Source of the DNA: Nocardioides yefusunii
Lineage (GTDB): Bacteria; Actinomycetota; Actinomycetes; Propionibacteriales; Nocardioidaceae
Length of the DNA stretch: 64,000 nt
Assembly: GCF_004014875.1 (NCBI RefSeq)
Contig: NZ_CP034929.1
Location: forward strand, 2,418,001 to 2,482,000
Reading direction: 5' to 3'
In this document: positions 60,096-64,000 of the stretch, piece after piece
Layout of the letters: each line of letters starts with the position of its first letter
Position numbering within the stretch: position 1 is the first letter of the stretch
The notes under the pieces: model-generated
Told to the model about the DNA's origin: nothing
The model's database searches: none
The model's input: only the letters and a program-made list of their open reading frames with translations
Made by a program: the position numbers and the translations under genes

Positions 60096-62807
60096 TCAGC
60101 GACGCATGCCCACGGTGACCTTCGCGCTCGTGGCCGGGGCCACGTTGACGCGATCGGTCGGGGTGAAGGCGGCGCGGACACGCACCTTCGTGGTCGACGC
60201 CTTCAGCGTGACGACGACCTTGCCTTGGGAGGCGGCGGTGACCGCCTTGGTGTAGGACCGTCCACCGCTCGTGACGGTGACCTTGCCGACCGGGTACGCC
60301 CCGTTGTCGAGCTTGCCGAGGATGACGGTGACCTTCGGCTTCTTGCCCCGGGCGAACTTCTTCGCCGCGACCTTCACCTTGGCCAGACGCGCCTTGCGGA
60401 CCTGGACGACGGTCTCGTCGCTCAGGCTGGAGGCCTTGAGCTCGGCGTTGCCCAGGAAGCGGGCGCTCAGGGCGTGGGAGCCGGCCCGGGGCGAGACCAA
60501 CGTGAAGGTGGCGACTCCGCTGCGCACGGCAGCGGCGCCGATGCGCGAGCCGTTGTCGTAGAGGTTCACGGTGCCGGAGCCTGCGCCCGGGACCGCGACG
60601 GTGACGGTGACCGGACCGGTGCCTGCCACCAGCGAGCGCTTCGAGACCTTCACGGCACCGATCTCGGCGTCGACCTTGTTCACGCGCAGCGTCGTGGCGG
60701 CGGTCTCGAACCCGGCGAAGGACTCGTCGCCGGCGTAGACGGCCTTGACGGTGTGCCGACCGGCGGTGAGACCCGAGAGCATGACGACGGCCTCGCCGTC
60801 GGAGAACGCAGCGGTCGAGACCTCGGTGCCGTCCACGACGAAGGCGACCTCACCGGTCAGGTCCTGGGCGGAGGTGAGGACTGCCTCGATCTCGTCACCG
60901 ACAGAGACGGTCCGACTGTCGAGGGAGAGACGACCCTTCGCGGTACGCGGAGCGACCTCGAGGGCCGCCGTGGCCGTACCGGCCTTGACGCCTGCACCGG
61001 CGGCGGGGACGAAGGTCGCGGACACCGTGTGGGCGCCCGTGGCCAGGGCCGGGACGGTGACCGCTGCCACGCCGTCGACGACCTCGGTGGAACCCGCGAC
61101 CTGCTCGCCGTCCACGGCGAGGGTGACCGTGCCGGCCACGTCGTCGGCGAACTGCTCGAGGAGCGCGGCGACACGGACCGTCAGCGTGGACTCCTCGCCC
61201 GCCTCCACGTCGGTGGCTGCGGTGGCGGAGACCTCGGTGTCGAGATCACCGCGCAACACCATCGCGAGGGTGCTGGAGGCGCCACCGAACCAGAAGTCCT
61301 GCGCGCCGTTGCCGTCGAAGTCACCGACGGAGGCCAGGGTGCGGCCGTAGGCGCCGGAGCCGAGGTCGGGAGTGAAACGCTCGCCCTGCTCGGCGGTCAG
61401 GTCGGCGAGCTCGAGGGTGCTGGTGCGCTCGCCGTCGACGTGCAGCAGGTAGGCGGCACCTCGCGGGGACTCGCCGTAGGCGCCCACGAGGACGTCGCCG
61501 GTGCCGTCGACGCCGGCGACCGCGAAACCGGCCTTGGAGTTGGCGGAAGCGCCGTTGATCCAGTGACCGCGGGCGATCTTCTCCGAGCCGGCGCAGTCGT
61601 CGCTCACCGAACCGTCGGCGCACTCGAAGACGCTGATCTCCGACGTCGGGTCGGTCATGACCGTGTTGGTCGAGGCCGAACCGAGGACCACCGCGGCGCC
61701 ACCGTGACGGGTGGCGGTGCCGTTGGTGACACCGTCGCCGCCGGCGATGAAGTCGGTCAGGCCGTCATCGTTGACGTCACCGATCGCAGCCACCGACATG
61801 CCGAGACGGTCACGGCCGCGGGTGGAACCGAAGACGTCGAACCCGGGGGCCTCGTCAGTGCCCAAGACGACCTGGGAGGAGACACCGCCGTGGACGACGT
61901 GGGCCGCACCCGCGACCGGGGCCGAGGTGCCGTAGGGGGTGGCGGTGTAGGCGCCGATGACGAGGTCTGCCTTGCCGTCGCCGTTGGCGTCGCCCACCGA
62001 GGTCGCTCCGGCGAGACGGCTGCCCTCGGTGCCGTCGATCGTCATGATGACCTGGTCGGTGTCGGCCTGGACGTCGACGTCGGCACTGGTCTTCTTGCCC
62101 TTGACGATCCAGACGCGACCGGCGTTGTTGCCGTTGTAGTCGGCCAGGTTGTCGGAGACGGCGATGTCGGCGAGGCCGTCGCCGTCGACGTCACCGGCGG
62201 AACCCACCGAGTGGCCGAAGTTGTCGGTCGCCTTGTCGCGGGTCGTGGTGTCGTCAGCGCCCGGGTCGTTGATGAGGTAGCCGCGCTCGCCCAGGTTGCC
62301 CAGGTCCACGGGCCCGAAGTCCTTGGCACCGAAGACCACGGCAGCCTGGTGGTGCATGCGCGAGCCGTGGCCGACCACGACGTCGTCGAAGCCGTCACCG
62401 TTGACGTCGCCCAGGCAGGAGACCGAGAAGCCAGCCCAGATGCCGCCGGACACGGTCTTGGCCATGCCGCCGAGACGGACGGCGTTGGCCGAGGACGGGT
62501 CGGTGGTGTCGCCGCCGATCCGGTCCTTCGCGCCGAGGATGACGTAGGCGGCACCGACCTTGGCGTGGCCCTGACGGTTCCAGTTCTGGTCGCCGACGAC
62601 GGTGTCGTCGATCTGGTCGCCGTTGACGTCGCAGGAGCTCTGCGACAGGGCGCTGCCGAAGCTGGTGTTCTCGCCGGAGAAGGCGACCTGACGCGAGGCC
62701 ACCGAGTCGGCGGACTCGGCGGGTTCGGCGCTGGCCACGACGGCCGGGGCGGTGAGGCCGGTGACGAGCAGGGTCAGGCTGACCGCTGCGAGTGACTGCT
62801 TCTTCAT
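60096..62807 (-). CDS. Secreted integrin-like FG-GAP repeat protein with Ig-like modules
   Basis: A 903-residue exported protein. A signal peptide (about 1-27; MKKQSLAAVSLTLLVTGLTA) precedes a beta-propeller-like region (about 45-470) of FG-GAP repeats with calcium-binding loops DVNGDQIDD, DVNGDGFDD, DVDGDGLAD, DANGDGKAD, DVNDDGLTD and DFDGNGAQD. Ig-like modules of the Big_3_5 type follow (about 480-800), each with GAHTVSATFVP or GRHTVKAVYAG. The last module, AKKFARGKKPKVTVILGKLD onward, is Lys-rich. No LPXTG or transmembrane anchor is present. Likely an adhesin or surface-layer-associated protein; ligand unknown. Confidence 0.85.
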   Translation of the reverse strand: MKKQSLAAVSLTLLVTGLTAPAVVASAEPAESADSVASRQVAFSGENTSFGSALSQSSCDVNGDQIDDTVVGDQNWNRQGHAKVGAAYVILGAKDRIGGDTTDPSSANAVRLGGMAKTVSGGIWAGFSVSCLGDVNGDGFDDVVVGHGSRMHHQAAVVFGAKDFGPVDLGNLGERGYLINDPGADDTTTRDKATDNFGHSVGSAGDVDGDGLADIAVSDNLADYNGNNAGRVWIVKGKKTSADVDVQADTDQVIMTIDGTEGSRLAGATSVGDANGDGKADLVIGAYTATPYGTSAPVAGAAHVVHGGVSSQVVLGTDEAPGFDVFGSTRGRDRLGMSVAAIGDVNDDGLTDFIAGGDGVTNGTATRHGGAAVVLGSASTNTVMTDPTSEISVFECADGSVSDDCAGSEKIARGHWINGASANSKAGFAVAGVDGTGDVLVGAYGESPRGAAYLLHVDGERTSTLELADLTAEQGERFTPDLGSGAYGRTLASVGDFDGNGAQDFWFGGASSTLAMVLRGDLDTEVSATAATDVEAGEESTLTVRVAALLEQFADDVAGTVTLAVDGEQVAGSTEVVDGVAAVTVPALATGAHTVSATFVPAAGAGVKAGTATAALEVAPRTAKGRLSLDSRTVSVGDEIEAVLTSAQDLTGEVAFVVDGTEVSTAAFSDGEAVVMLSGLTAGRHTVKAVYAGDESFAGFETAATTLRVNKVDAEIGAVKVSKRSLVAGTGPVTVTVAVPGAGSGTVNLYDNGSRIGAAAVRSGVATFTLVSPRAGSHALSARFLGNAELKASSLSDETVVQVRKARLAKVKVAAKKFARGKKPKVTVILGKLDNGAYPVGKVTVTSGGRSYTKAVTAASQGKVVVTLKASTTKVRVRAAFTPTDRVNVAPATSAKVTVGMRR

Positions 62808-62972
62808 GTTCTGTCCTCTGGACTCGGGACCGACTCGGGACGGTCTCGTGGTGGTGTTCCGGTGAGGGCCGGGACGCGGGCAGCACCGGACGTCGACGGT
62901 GACGTGTCAGGTGGTGGCGCCCGCTCGGGGTCTGGGGGGTGGCTCCCGCTGCACGGAGTGCGGATGCGGAGT

Positions 62973-64000
62973 TCAGCCGCGGGGCCTGAGCTTCACGGAG
63001 GTGCTCTTCGGGGTCGTGTACGAGCCGCGGGCTGTGGGCGTGAAGCTGACGGTGGCCTTCCCCGCGGTGCGGCGAGCGGGCAGGGTGACAGTGACCTTGC
63101 CCTTCTTCGCGGCAGTCACCTTGACCTTCTTCGCGACGCCGCCGACCTTGACGGTGACCTTGCCGACCGGCCACGTGCCGTCGCTGGCCTTGGCGACGGT
63201 GACGACGACCTTCGGCTTGCCGCCGCGGGCGAACTTCTTCGCGGTGGCCTTGACGGTGCCGGTGGTGGTCCGGGTGACGGTGAGCTTCGCGGTGGCCGTG
63301 GTGGCCAACAGCTCCTGGGTGCCGGCGGTGCGGGCGGTGACGGTGTGGCTGCCGACGCCGAGCGTCTTCGGCAGCTGCACGGTGGCGGTGCGGCCGGTGA
63401 CCTTCGCGGTCCCCACGGCACGGCCGTCGACGAGCAGCGTGACGGTGTCGGAGACCACGCGGTCCAGGGTGAGGGTGGCGCGCACGACGTCGCCGCGACG
63501 GACGCTCTTCGTCGAGAGCGTCAGAGTGCCCTTGGGGGTGACCGGGGCAGCGACCGTGGCGGTGGAAGCAGCCAGGAGCTGGGCGGGCTCACCGCGGAAC
63601 CTGGTGGCGACACCGCTGTACGCGGCCCGGGCACCAGTGGCGGCAGCACGGACGGTGCCGGACGGCAGGGCGACGCGGGCGACGCCCTCGACGACGGCGA
63701 CGTCAGCGGCCAGGGTCTCGCCACCGGCAGTGGTGAACGTGACGGTTCCGGTGGTGAGGGACGTGCCGTCGGTGGCGGTGACCACGCGGGCGACGAGCTG
63801 GCCGTTCTCGACCGTGACGGTGGTGCGGGTGGTGTCGGTGACAAGGACCTGCGGGCCGGCCTGTGTGGCGGCGCCGTGGACGCCGGCGACGGCATCGGTG
63901 CGCACCCCCAGGACGTGCTCGCCGACGGGCAGCGCGACGTCGTCGAAGAACGCGAACGCACGATGCGGAGCAGAGACGGTGGTGGCCCCGGTCGCGACGG
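62973..64000 (-). CDS. Secreted-type Ig-like repeat protein (5' end beyond window)
   Basis: The frame is open to the window edge, giving 342 residues of the C-terminal part; an internal GTG at 63905 is not needed as a start. The visible upstream part begins VATGATTVSAPHRAFAFFDD. Ig-like modules contain VGSHTVTARTAGTQELLATT and VSFTPTARGSYTTPKSTS. The last 95 residues (ATAKKFARGGKPKVVVTVAK onward) closely resemble the C-terminus of the FG-GAP protein: same AKKFARG, GKPKV, W/YPVGKVTV and TVTL elements. The two genes are in tandem, 165 bp apart, and probably arose by duplication of the C-terminal module. Full architecture is unknown. Confidence 0.8.
   Translation of the reverse strand, partial: VATGATTVSAPHRAFAFFDDVALPVGEHVLGVRTDAVAGVHGAATQAGPQVLVTDTTRTTVTVENGQLVARVVTATDGTSLTTGTVTFTTAGGETLAADVAVVEGVARVALPSGTVRAAATGARAAYSGVATRFRGEPAQLLAASTATVAAPVTPKGTLTLSTKSVRRGDVVRATLTLDRVVSDTVTLLVDGRAVGTAKVTGRTATVQLPKTLGVGSHTVTARTAGTQELLATTATAKLTVTRTTTGTVKATAKKFARGGKPKVVVTVAKASDGTWPVGKVTVKVGGVAKKVKVTAAKKGKVTVTLPARRTAGKATVSFTPTARGSYTTPKSTSVKLRPRG

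Noticed and set aside
60225..62795. 856-aa open frame antisense to the FG-GAP gene
   Set aside because: Shadow of a repetitive high-GC gene; the minus strand has a signal peptide and calcium loops.

Overview
The window is chromosomal DNA from a high-GC actinobacterium. The evidence is strongly C/G-biased third codon positions, two ClpP paralogues beside clpX and tig, a mycothiol-type Rv2466c-like oxidoreductase, a group II truncated haemoglobin, DUF4233 beside folC, and a gene order that largely follows Mycobacterium tuberculosis from ndkA (Rv2445c) to the SSB-like gene (Rv2478c). Rod-shape genes (mreBCD, mrdA, rodA) and secreted Ig-like/FG-GAP proteins fit a nocardioform or Propionibacteriales-type rod such as Nocardioides; that placement is inference. 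No mobile element, rRNA operon, CRISPR array or phage was seen.

Layout. 1-5 kb: 5' part of a radical SAM gene (TIGR03960 type), a membrane histidine kinase and a PIG-V-like mannosyltransferase. 4.6-10.5 kb: tightly overlapping elongasome operon mreB-mreC-mreD-mrdA-rodA. 10.6-12.3 kb: a small accessory patch with an unrecognised 393-aa protein and weak ORFs. 12.3-18.6 kb: DUF937, a ParS-like protein overlapping ndk, a divergent MocR/PNPOx pair, then DUF4233 and folC. 18.7-24.6 kb: a secreted Ig-like protein, a flavodoxin-fold reductase, an unrecognised 413-aa protein and valS. 24.7-30.1 kb: a membrane-anchored low-complexity protein, then clpX, clpP2, clpP1 and tig. 30.3-30.7 kb: tRNA-Pro and tRNA-Gly. 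30.7-37.9 kb: SpoIIE-type phosphatase, Nei-type glycosylase, rpiB, HSL-type hydrolase, LURP-one protein, metG, a broken GPP34 gene and the Rv2466c-like protein. 38-46.7 kb: pepN, DUF5130, a small membrane protein, MscS channel, glbO, tandem-hotdog thioesterase, MarR, ettA and an ssb paralogue. 46.8-51.6 kb: an operon of a PrsW-type protease and two dynamin-like GTPases. 51.7-57.4 kb: M24 aminopeptidase, RlmC-type methyltransferase, crotonase, zinc-ribbon protein and uracil/xanthine permease. 57.5-64 kb: a two-gene membrane cassette and two secreted proteins with repeated Ig-like modules, one with FG-GAP repeats and one running off the window.

Shared themes are wall synthesis and shape, protein quality control (trigger factor feeding ClpXP1P2), translation (ValRS, MetRS, EttA, rRNA methylation, tRNAs) and nucleotide/DNA upkeep (Ndk, Nei, SSB).

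Regulation is unusually readable. At least fourteen genes have a TANNNT-like hexamer ending 6-8 nt before the start codon, the signature of leaderless transcripts. Genes inside operons are mostly joined by ATGA or TGATG overlaps. Transcription units often end in long, nearly perfect GC-rich hairpins without a strong U tract. In two places a long inverted repeat brackets a -10 hexamer and looks like an operator. The best candidates for follow-up are the PrsW-dynamin-dynamin operon, these two bracketed promoters, the ParS-like protein with a Cys/His tail coupled to ndk, and the secreted proteins sharing a Lys-rich C-terminal Ig-like module.
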